Source: an uncultured Clostridia bacterium (lineage in GTDB: Bacteria; Bacillota; Clostridia; Oscillospirales; Oscillospiraceae). Taken from it: a DNA stretch of 64,000 nucleotides. The stretch is taken from contig CANDEH010000003.1 in NCBI GenBank assembly GCA_947383645.1, positions 1-64,000 of the forward strand, written 5' to 3'. A program made the translations under genes and the position numbers. Shown here piece after piece: positions 57,779 to 64,000 of this stretch. Within the stretch, counting starts at the first letter, position 1, and each line of letters starts with the position of its first letter. The notes below the pieces were generated by a model, which saw only the letters and a list, made by a program, of their open reading frames with translations, was not told the DNA's origin and searched no databases.

Positions 57779-60700
57779 TTACTTCTCCAGGAAGTTTTTT
57801 ATCATCTGCGCGGCCTCGGCCCTGGTGGCGGTGTCCTTGGGGGCCAGTATGCCGCTCCCCTTGCCGCGCAGAATGCCCCGGTCCACCGCCCAGCGCAGGG
57901 CGTCGGCGGCCCAGGGGCTGACCTGGTCCGCGTCATCGAAGGGCAGGAGCAGGTTGGGGGGCGCGGGGCGGCCGGCGTACCGCCAGAGCATCACCGCCAG
58001 CTGTTCCCGGGTGATGGGGTCGCCGGGGCCGAACTGCCTGCTGCTGTAGCCGTTGATGATGCTGTTGGCGGCGGCCCAGTTCACCGCGCCGGCGTACCAC
58101 GCGTTCTCCCTCACGTCGTCAAAGCCGCTGTCAAGGTTCTGGCCGGGGTTATTCTCCAGATTGTGGAGAACCGCCGCCAGCATGGCGCGGCTCATGGGCA
58201 GGGAGGGGCTGAAGGTATCGGGGGCGGTGCCGGAGAACAGCTCCCGGGCGCTGACGAAGGCCGCCGCGTCCGCCGCCCAGTGGGTCCCGGGCAGGTCGGA
58301 GAAGGTCCTGCCGCGCTCCGCCAGCTTCACCACGGCGGAGCCCTCCACCGTCAGGACCACGCCGTTTTCCGTGGGGACGGATTTGCGCACCACCGTCTCC
58401 GTGCCGTCCGGTGCGACGATTACCGCCACGGTGCCGGGGGTGACCTTCTCCGCCGGGATCTCCACCTCCGCGCTGCCGCCGCCCTTCACGGTGATTTTTA
58501 TCCCGGTGTCCCTGTCGATGACCGCAGGCAGGGTGGCGGACTTCACTCCGCCGGGGATGCTGGCCTCGGCGGAGGTTACGCTGCCCTTCCTGTCCGTCAC
58601 CACAGTGACGCTGGTGCCGTCCGGCGCCCTGGTGGTCGCGGTTACCGTCCCGGCAGTTGGGTCAGTGGTTGTGGTGGTAGTGGTGCCGTCGGGATTTTTG
58701 GTGGTAGTGGTGGTGAGGGATCCGCCGCCGGTTCCCCCGCCGGATCCCCCGCTGCCGGAGGAGCCGCCGGAGGCGGATGTAACGGTGACCGTGCAGAAGG
58801 CGGTAAAGCTCCCGTCTGCCGTTGTGACTGTAATCACGGCTGTGCCCGCGCCCTTGGCCGTAACCTGGCCGGAGGCGTCCACTTCCGCCACGGCGGGATT
58901 GCTGGAGGTCCAGACGACGGCCCTGTTGTCCGCATTTTCGGGGGCGACAGAGGCGGTGAGGTGGCTGCAGCCGCCCGGGGACAGGGTCAGCGTGGAGGCG
59001 CTCAGCGTCACGCCGGTGGGATGGATTGCGGGAATGGCCGCGAAGGTCTCCACGTTGGCGAGCAGCATACTGCCGTCCGCCTCCGGGGCGGCGGGGAGGG
59101 TCAGCTCTTGTCCCTGATAGGTGACGCTGGCCAGCTTTCCGTCGCCTAAGCGGAAGCCCGGTTTGGGAGCCAGCCGGATGCTGGCGCTGTAGGCCACCTC
59201 GGGCCGAAAGGCTGCGTCCGCCGGGGTCCAGATGACCTCGGCGGTGCAGATGTTGCCGCCGCTTACGGACAGGGTTTTCACGGGGACCTCGCCCCGCGCC
59301 GGGGCTGTGATCTCACCGTCAAGGGCGATCTGCGCCCCGGTGACGATGTAGGACATGGAGTCGGGCTTGTCCCTGAGGGAGATGCCGTAAAAGCTCTCCT
59401 TATAGTTCTCCGTGCCGTGGAATATGGCCTGAAGACCGCTTTCACGGCTGGCCCAGAGGTTGTCGTCCACGGGCAGGGTGAAGCGGGCCTCGCCGCTGGC
59501 ATCCGTCACCGCCGTGGCGAAGGTCTGGAGTCCGCTGACGCCGCCCCGGACCTCCAGGGTCTGACCGGGGACGGGGTCCTGGCCCTCGGACCGCAGGCCC
59601 ATGGTGATGGTCATGGTCTCGCCGTACTGATAGGAGGGCCTGTCAAAGTGCGGCGTGGGGTAGATGTCGGTGGCCTTCTGCTCCGTACCCTCCTTCACCT
59701 GGATGCCGGTTCCGTCCTCCGTTTTGGTCAGGTAGAAGCCCGTATCCCTGGAGGAGAAGCAGGAGGCGGAGTCCAGCGCCGTGATGCCGGCGCCCTGGAA
59801 CAAAAGGGTGTTCCCCCATGTGTCCGCCCAGCCGCCGCCGGTGTGCCCGACCTTGATTTTGGAGCTGCCGGGGATCTGGACGGAGGAGGTCACTTCCACT
59901 GGCAGGGCGGCCTGCTCGGAGACGCCCTTTCTGAACAGAACCGTTCCGCTGCCAGCCAGCGTTCCCAGGGAGGTGGTTCCGCCGGCGGCCGGAATCACCA
60001 CTGTGCCGGCGTCGCTTACCTCCAGACGGTTCAACGTCATGGGAGAACGAAGTGAAAAGGAGCCGGATTCCACGGTGAGGTTGTCAATCCCGTACAGACC
60101 AAAATCATAATTCTGGTCCGTGTTGGCGTCGCCAAAGACCTGAACGGCTGTAGTCCCCGCGACCCCCTCGCCGTTCACACCCGCCAGACGCGGCCTGATG
60201 ATGCCGCTGCTGTCGCAGGCCGCGTGGACCTCAAAGACGGCGGAGCTTACCGTGGAGGCGTCGTTAAGGGGATTTTTGGCAAAAAAGGATCCCTGATACA
60301 GACCGTTGTCCCCCGGGGGGTCGCAGCTTTCTCCGATGATGATCTCTACCGTGTCCACCTGGTCGTTCCAGCCGCTGCCGCTGACGAATGCAGCCTGGCC
60401 GCCCGGCGCGGGGCCCGCGGCGTGGAACTCCACAAGGGCAGTCCCCACGCTGCCGCCGTAGCCGCCGCCGTAGACCTCTATGTACCCGTCCGCCTGGCCC
60501 ATGAATTTCACGTGGGTGCTGGTACAGGCGCAGCCGCCATTGCCGCCGCCGTAGATCCATCCCGCGTCGCCGCCGTTGAAGACGACCTCCGTACTGGACA
60601 CCGTGCCGGCGTAGCCGCCGCCATAGACGGCGCCCAGGTCGGCGCTGGGGTCGGAGATTTTCTGTCCCCAGACCTTTGCCCCGCTGTTGACAGTCACATG

Positions 60701-61159
60701 GGCGGTTCCGGTGACCTCGGACTGGTTGCCGCCGCCGAAGACCCAGCCCACCGTGCCGCCGTCAAGGACGATATTGGTGTTGCCCTCTAATACATCGCCG
60801 AAACTGCCGCCGTAGATTTCCTTGACAGTTCCGCTCTCCATGACGATAGAGGCGCCGCCTGTATGGCTGTTTCCGCTGTCATACCAGCCGCCGTAGACCG
60901 CATGGCTGCTGACATCCGTATCCCCGGAGAGCAGGTTTCCTTCCGTGTCGTAGATACTGGTAATGGATCCATTCTGCCTGATTACAATGGGGACGCCCTG
61001 GGCGAAGACAAAGTATTGGTAGGCCATATTGATATCCCCCGGCGCAGCCCGGAGATCCGGGACGGAGCCGTCCGGATCTTCCGCCGCCCACGCGGTCCCC
61101 GGCAGCAGGTTCAGGCACAGAGCCAGAATTGCCAGCAGGCTGAACACACTTTTCCTCAT
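57779..61159 (-). CDS. Large secreted SLH-anchored surface protein (1,126 residues)
   Basis: It starts at ATG 61159, preceded by GGGAGGACGA. Residues 1-26 are a signal peptide (LAILALCLNLLPGTAWA). Residues 80-480 are Gly-rich beta repeats with the recurring pattern AVYGGGYAGTVSSTEV, EIYGGSFGDVLEGNTN and GWVFGGGNQSEVTGTA, probably a beta-helix. Residues 480-720 are Ig-like or carbohydrate-binding-like. Residues about 730-805 are a Big_2-type domain (LTLSPGGCSHLTASVAPENA). A Gly/Ser then Thr-rich linker (SLTTTTTKNPDGTTTTTTTD) leads to a conserved pre-SLH domain and three SLH repeats (residues about 935-1126, e.g. ENAWYAGAVNWAAANSIING). The last 300 residues match the end of the giant protein at 14807. 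It should be held on the wall by SLH binding. It is divergent from a LytTR/GHKL pair that may regulate it. Confidence 0.92.
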   Translation of the reverse strand: MRKSVFSLLAILALCLNLLPGTAWAAEDPDGSVPDLRAAPGDINMAYQYFVFAQGVPIVIRQNGSITSIYDTEGNLLSGDTDVSSHAVYGGWYDSGNSHTGGASIVMESGTVKEIYGGSFGDVLEGNTNIVLDGGTVGWVFGGGNQSEVTGTAHVTVNSGAKVWGQKISDPSADLGAVYGGGYAGTVSSTEVVFNGGDAGWIYGGGNGGCACTSTHVKFMGQADGYIEVYGGGYGGSVGTALVEFHAAGPAPGGQAAFVSGSGWNDQVDTVEIIIGESCDPPGDNGLYQGSFFAKNPLNDASTVSSAVFEVHAACDSSGIIRPRLAGVNGEGVAGTTAVQVFGDANTDQNYDFGLYGIDNLTVESGSFSLRSPMTLNRLEVSDAGTVVIPAAGGTTSLGTLAGSGTVLFRKGVSEQAALPVEVTSSVQIPGSSKIKVGHTGGGWADTWGNTLLFQGAGITALDSASCFSSRDTGFYLTKTEDGTGIQVKEGTEQKATDIYPTPHFDRPSYQYGETMTITMGLRSEGQDPVPGQTLEVRGGVSGLQTFATAVTDASGEARFTLPVDDNLWASRESGLQAIFHGTENYKESFYGISLRDKPDSMSYIVTGAQIALDGEITAPARGEVPVKTLSVSGGNICTAEVIWTPADAAFRPEVAYSASIRLAPKPGFRLGDGKLASVTYQGQELTLPAAPEADGSMLLANVETFAAIPAIHPTGVTLSASTLTLSPGGCSHLTASVAPENADNRAVVWTSSNPAVAEVDASGQVTAKGAGTAVITVTTADGSFTAFCTVTVTSASGGSSGSGGSGGGTGGGSLTTTTTKNPDGTTTTTTTDPTAGTVTATTRAPDGTSVTVVTDRKGSVTSAEASIPGGVKSATLPAVIDRDTGIKITVKGGGSAEVEIPAEKVTPGTVAVIVAPDGTETVVRKSVPTENGVVLTVEGSAVVKLAERGRTFSDLPGTHWAADAAAFVSARELFSGTAPDTFSPSLPMSRAMLAAVLHNLENNPGQNLDSGFDDVRENAWYAGAVNWAAANSIINGYSSRQFGPGDPITREQLAVMLWRYAGRPAPPNLLLPFDDADQVSPWAADALRWAVDRGILRGKGSGILAPKDTATRAEAAQMIKNFLEK

Positions 61160-61205
61160 TCAAATCGTCCTCCCATATGTCTGTTTTCCAAGGGGCAGAG
61201 GGAAT

Positions 61206-61249
61206 CGGCTTCCCCCGGGGGAAGCCGTACAGGGGTATACCCCTGTACG
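61206..61249. promoter_or_regulatory. Two abutting perfect palindromes in the leader of the SLH-protein gene
   Basis: 61206-61227 is a 22-nt perfect palindrome (arm CGGCTTCCCCC) and 61226-61249 a 24-nt perfect palindrome (arm CGTACAGGGGTA). They overlap by two bases and lie about 50 bp upstream of the start codon. In RNA they form two stacked hairpins; in DNA they could be operator sites. Confidence 0.65.
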
Positions 61250-61311
61250 AAGAGCCTTTGCAAGCGTAAAAGATCATCAACCGCTGCATCCGGTCATTAA
61301 AAAGCAAAAAA

Positions 61312-61341
61312 AGTATACCACCCGCCACTTCCCCATTTCAA
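61312..61341 (-). promoter_or_regulatory. Predicted promoter of the 1,126-residue SLH protein
   Basis: On the minus strand TTGAAA (61336-61341) and TATACT (61312-61317) are separated by 18 bp, giving a leader of about 145 nt that includes the two palindromes. Confidence 0.55.
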
Positions 61342-61400
61342 GCAAACCGGCACGAGTTGCGGTTTTGCGGCCCAAATTGTATGGCGGCGGCGGGAGAGAT

Positions 61401-61606
61401 ATGGTATAATAGCCGCAGAGCGGCTATTATATTTTGATTCGAGCCATTTTTCTCGCCCCTTGCGGGGCAGCCGAAAAAATTGGCTCATTATACCATTCCA
61501 GCTTCGCTTCCATGGCATAATAGCCGCAAGGCGGCTATTATAGTTTGATTTGAGCCATTTTTCTCGCCTCTTGCGGGGCAGCCGAAGAATTGGCTCTTTG
61601 TACCAT
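61401..61606. repeat. Tandem pair of 96-bp folded repeats (111-bp period)
   Basis: Unit 1 (61401-61496) has perfect 10-bp ends, ATGGTATAAT and ATTATACCAT. Unit 2 (61512-61606) is a diverged copy. Each holds a hairpin AATAGCCGC/GCGGCTATT and a longer stem GAGCCA...TGGCTC enclosing CCCCTTGCGGGG. The ends contain extended -10-like TGGTATAAT on both strands. It lies between the divergent SLH-protein and LytTR genes. Confidence 0.8.
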
Positions 61607-61661
61607 TCCGGTTCCGTTTTCACAGTATGACAGGGCCGGAGACTTGAAGGGGGGTGACCGC

Positions 61662-62390
61662 ATGCGCGTCGCGGTTGTGGACGACTGCGCCGCCGACCGG
61701 CTTTGGCTGGCCGGGGAGCTGGAGACCCTGCTGGCCGACCGGCGGCTGGAGGGGACGGTGACGGCCTTTGAGAGCGGGGAGAATTTTCTGGCACAGGCCC
61801 AAATCAGGCGGTTCGATCTGGCCTTTCTGGACATCTACATGGCGGGACTGGGGGGCGTGGAGACGGCGGAGCGTCTGCGGACCTTCGACCCGGACTGCCT
61901 GCTGGTCTTCTCCACCTCCTCCCGGGACCACGCCCTGGAGGGCTACCGGGTCCAGGCGGTGCAGTATCTGGTAAAGCCCTGCCAGACGTCGGATCTGGAG
62001 CGGCTCTTCGGCCAGCTGGACCGGCTGCTCCCTGCCCGGGAGAAGTATGTGGAGCTGCGCGCGGGGCGGCAGACCGTCCGCCTGCGCCTGCGGGATATCC
62101 TGTGGGCGGAGCACTTCCAGCACCAGGTGCGCCTCCACACCGCCGGGGGCGGGATGCTGTCCACCCGGCTCACCTTCGGGGAGTTCGCCGCCCTTCTCTC
62201 CTCCGATTCCAGGTTCTTTGTCTGCGGTCGGGGCCTGCTGGTCAATCTGGACCACGCCGCCGACTTCGACGGGCGGGACTTCCGCCTGTCCGACAGCACC
62301 CGCCTCCCTGTCAGCCGGGACCTGACCGGCAGGGCCAAGATCGCATTCTGTGACCGGCTGTTTCACCAGGGAAAGGGGGCGGTCCTGTGA
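61662..62390 (+). CDS. LytTR-family response regulator
   Basis: The protein is 242 residues from ATG 61662 (MRVAVVDDCAADRLWL), behind AAGGGGGGTGA; earlier in-frame starts lack a ribosome site. Residues 1-120 are a receiver domain: the acidic pair VVDD, the phospho-acceptor Asp in LAFLDIYMAGLGGVE, and Lys in YLVKPCQ. Residues 130-242 are a LytTR DNA-binding domain (LRLRDILWAEHFQHQVRLHT and RFFVCGRGLLVNLDH). The AgrA/VirR class binds direct repeats near promoters, often of surface or peptide-signalling genes. Its stop overlaps the start of the histidine kinase gene by 4 bases, so the two are coupled. The divergent SLH gene is the natural candidate target. Confidence 0.93.
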   Translation: MRVAVVDDCAADRLWLAGELETLLADRRLEGTVTAFESGENFLAQAQIRRFDLAFLDIYMAGLGGVETAERLRTFDPDCLLVFSTSSRDHALEGYRVQAVQYLVKPCQTSDLERLFGQLDRLLPAREKYVELRAGRQTVRLRLRDILWAEHFQHQVRLHTAGGGMLSTRLTFGEFAALLSSDSRFFVCGRGLLVNLDHAADFDGRDFRLSDSTRLPVSRDLTGRAKIAFCDRLFHQGKGAVL

Positions 62391-63706
62391 CGAGCGCGGC
62401 GCCGCACCCGCTCCAGCCGGTTTTGGAGCTGACCGTCTTTTTCCCGGCCGCCTTTCTCTGCTTCCTGGCCACCGCAGACCATCTGCGCTTCAAGGCGCGC
62501 ACGCTGGCGCTGATCGCGGTCCCGGCCCTGACGCTGGTGTGCCTTCTGGGCGGCTGGCTGTGCTGGCGTATGTACTGGCCGGTCACAGTGGTGCTGCTGC
62601 CGCTCCTGGCGGTCCTGGGCGCGGCCTTCTGCCGGGTGGTGACGCTGCCCGTCTGGAAATCTGTCAGCATCTTCCTGGGGGTGTGCGGCGTCTGGTCCTG
62701 CCTGAGCGGACTGGCCGTGACCGCCAACGCCGCCCTCAGCCCCGACAGCAAAAACACCCCCTGGCTGTGCTGCGCGGCGGGGTTGATTCAGCTGGCGCTG
62801 TGCTGCGCCGAGGCGGCGCTGGTCTGGTACCCCGCCACCCACGCCGTGCGCCGCCTGCTGCGGGAGGAGGCAATCGTCCGCACCTGGTATGTCTTCTGGA
62901 TTCTTCCGGTGGTGTTTCTGTTTTTCAGTCTGCTGCTCCTCCCCGAACAGGGGGAGGACTTGCAGGGTGGGCGGCTGCTGTCCATTTACCTTGTGCTGTC
63001 CCTGCTGAATCTGGGGCTGCTGCACCTGTTTTACCTGCTGTTCTACCTGATGGCCCGGGAGCTGAACGCCAATGTCAGCCTTCGGCGGGAGAACCAGTTT
63101 CTCCAGATGCAGACCGCCCAGTATGAGACCCTGCGCACCGCCATCGAGGAGACCCGCCGGGCCCGCCACGACCTGCGCCACCACTTCGGCGTCCTGTCCG
63201 CCCTGGCGGAGCGGGGAGCCTGGGAGGAGCTGAGGGGCTATCTGGCCGAGGTGTCGGACGGCGTCCCCGCCGACGAGCTGAACCTGTGTGAGAACCGGGC
63301 GGTGGACGGCGTGGCGGGGCGGTACTCCGCCCTGAGCCGGCAGGAGGGCATCCCCTTCCACTGTGAATTGAAGCTGCCCCCCGTTCTGCCGGTGCCGGAG
63401 ATGGACGTGTGCGTGGTGCTGCAGAATCTGCTGGAGAATGCCCTGGAGGCCGGCCGCCGGGCGGAGGGACCCCGGTATATCCGCCTGAAGGCCTCTCTCC
63501 GCGGGGACAATCTGGTTCTGCTCACCGTGGAGAACCCCTACAGCGGCCAGCTGGTGGAGAAGGAGGGCGTGCTCCAGTCCACCAAGCGGTCAGGGGCCGG
63601 GGTGGGGCTTCAGTCCGTGGCCCATATCGCCGAAAAGAGCGGGGGCTACTGCCGGTTTCTCTACGGAGACGGTGTGTTCATCGCCAATGTGATGCTGCGG
63701 GGATAA
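62387..63706 (+). CDS. GHKL-type sensor histidine kinase (AgrC-like)
   Basis: The protein is 439 residues from GTG 62387, inside a GTGA overlap with the regulator. The N-terminal 220 residues are six or seven membrane helices without an extracellular domain of note, like peptide-sensing AgrC/ComD kinases. A coiled coil follows (NVSLRRENQFLQMQTAQYET). The phospho-accepting His is in RRARHDLRHHFGVLSALAER, of the HPK10 type. The ATPase domain shows VLQNLLENALEAGRR (N box) and SGAGVGLQSVAHIAEKSGG (G box). The ligand is unknown, and I see no small peptide precursor gene beside it. Confidence 0.92.
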   Translation: MTSAAPHPLQPVLELTVFFPAAFLCFLATADHLRFKARTLALIAVPALTLVCLLGGWLCWRMYWPVTVVLLPLLAVLGAAFCRVVTLPVWKSVSIFLGVCGVWSCLSGLAVTANAALSPDSKNTPWLCCAAGLIQLALCCAEAALVWYPATHAVRRLLREEAIVRTWYVFWILPVVFLFFSLLLLPEQGEDLQGGRLLSIYLVLSLLNLGLLHLFYLLFYLMARELNANVSLRRENQFLQMQTAQYETLRTAIEETRRARHDLRHHFGVLSALAERGAWEELRGYLAEVSDGVPADELNLCENRAVDGVAGRYSALSRQEGIPFHCELKLPPVLPVPEMDVCVVLQNLLENALEAGRRAEGPRYIRLKASLRGDNLVLLTVENPYSGQLVEKEGVLQSTKRSGAGVGLQSVAHIAEKSGGYCRFLYGDGVFIANVMLRG

Positions 63707-63735
63707 AACAAAAATAGAAAAACTGGAATTAATTC

Positions 63736-63764
63736 TTGACAAGAGGGATATACTGTGGTATCCT
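63736..63764 (+). promoter_or_regulatory. Promoter of the tRNA cluster
   Basis: TTGACA (63736-63741) and TATCCT (63759-63764) are separated by 17 bp, with the tRNA-Leu 5' end 18 bp further on. Confidence 0.75.
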
Positions 63765-63781
63765 AAGCAATGCCGATATCT

Positions 63782-63868
63782 GCCGGTGTGGTGGAATTGG
63801 TAGACACAAGGGACTTAAAATCCCTCGGTAGCGATACCGTACCGGTTCGAGCCCGGTCACCGGCACCA
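63782..63868 (+). tRNA. tRNA-Leu (anticodon UAA)
   Basis: This 87-nt tRNA has acceptor stem GCCGGTG pairing with CACCGGC, D-loop GGAATTGGTAGAC and anticodon loop CTTAAAA (UAA). It has a long class II variable arm (CTCGGTAGCGATACCG) and T-arm GGTTCGAGCCC. CCA is encoded. Confidence 0.97.
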
Positions 63869-63894
63869 TCGGATTTTGTCCCTGTTGTAAATAT

Positions 63895-63970
63895 CGCGGC
63901 GTAGAGCAGTTGGTAGCTTGTCGGGCTCATAACCCGGAGGTCGCAGGTTCGAGTCCTGCCGCCGCAACCA
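63895..63970 (+). tRNA. Initiator tRNA-fMet (anticodon CAU)
   Basis: This 76-nt tRNA has anticodon CAT in CTCATAA. Initiator hallmarks are an unpaired C1-A72 at the acceptor end (CGCGGCG against CGCCGCA) and three G-C pairs next to the anticodon loop (GGG/CCC). CCA is encoded. It is 26 bp from tRNA-Leu and shares its promoter. Confidence 0.95.
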
Positions 63971-64000
63971 GAAAAACAGCCGATTTCTCGTTGAGATCGG

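Noticed and set aside
61401..61794. Minus-strand frame reading through the tandem 111-bp repeats (KWLKSNYNSR-type repeats)
   Set aside because: The apparent protein repeat is just the translated DNA repeat. The frame has no ribosome site and crosses the start of the LytTR gene.
63782..63970. tRNA genes as an integration site for a mobile island
   Set aside because: No integrase or duplicated tRNA end is visible before the window stops.

Overview
The window looks like chromosomal DNA of a GC-rich, endospore-forming, Gram-positive gut anaerobe, most likely an Oscillospirales/Oscillospiraceae-type clostridium (Flavonifractor or Lawsonibacter-like). This is inference from gene content: spoVAD/spoVAE, S-layer-homology (SLH) surface proteins, clostripain, a rubrerythrin fusion, clostridial-type glutamate dehydrogenase, strong AGGAGG ribosome sites, and GTG starts in 4-base overlaps. 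No phage, plasmid, CRISPR array or large transposon is visible, but the intergenic regions carry several families of small palindromic repeats. LAYOUT. 1-6.3 kb: a partial MerR regulator, a LysR regulator divergent from a MATE exporter, a membrane-anchored GLUG-like surface protein, and a metallophosphoesterase-rubrerythrin fusion. 6.3-12 kb: a 161-bp MITE-like element, a secreted clostripain-family protease, two tandem YczE-type membrane proteins and an XRE regulator with a membrane domain. 12.4-29.3 kb: the surface block, made of a secreted protein with two different muramidase domains (GH24 and GH25) around SLH repeats, then a 4,818-residue SLH protein built from about 1,000-residue higher-order repeats. 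29.5-32.3 kb: a sulfur island (cysK, metY and a divergent Rrf2 regulator sharing a compact double promoter). 32.4-38.8 kb: DUF3784 protein, purF, a YfcC-type transporter, a PepV-type dipeptidase, then about 900 bp without genes that hold elaborately folded repeat elements. 38.8-43.4 kb: copper resistance (csoR, then copA fused in frame to copZ) and spoVAD-spoVAE. 43.9-47 kb: a cysteine-rich unknown protein, an NhaC-type antiporter and a CDF transporter. 47.3-51 kb: a BlaI/M56-peptidase/lipoprotein operon. 51.3-54.3 kb: flavin reductase, HxlR regulator, GH42 beta-galactosidase. 54.7-57.5 kb: two glutamate dehydrogenase paralogues in one operon, the second lacking the catalytic lysine. 57.8-63.7 kb: a second large SLH protein divergent from a LytTR/GHKL two-component pair. 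63.8-64 kb: tRNA-Leu(UAA) and initiator tRNA-fMet. MOST NOTABLE: the glutamate dehydrogenase plus apparent pseudoenzyme pair; the copA-copZ fusion in which a lost stop codon has put a former spacer in frame while copZ keeps its own ribosome site; covarying folded repeat elements in the predicted leader of the dipeptidase gene; the metallophosphoesterase-rubrerythrin fusion; and the higher-order repeat of the giant surface protein. All statements come from reading the sequence; no database search was run.
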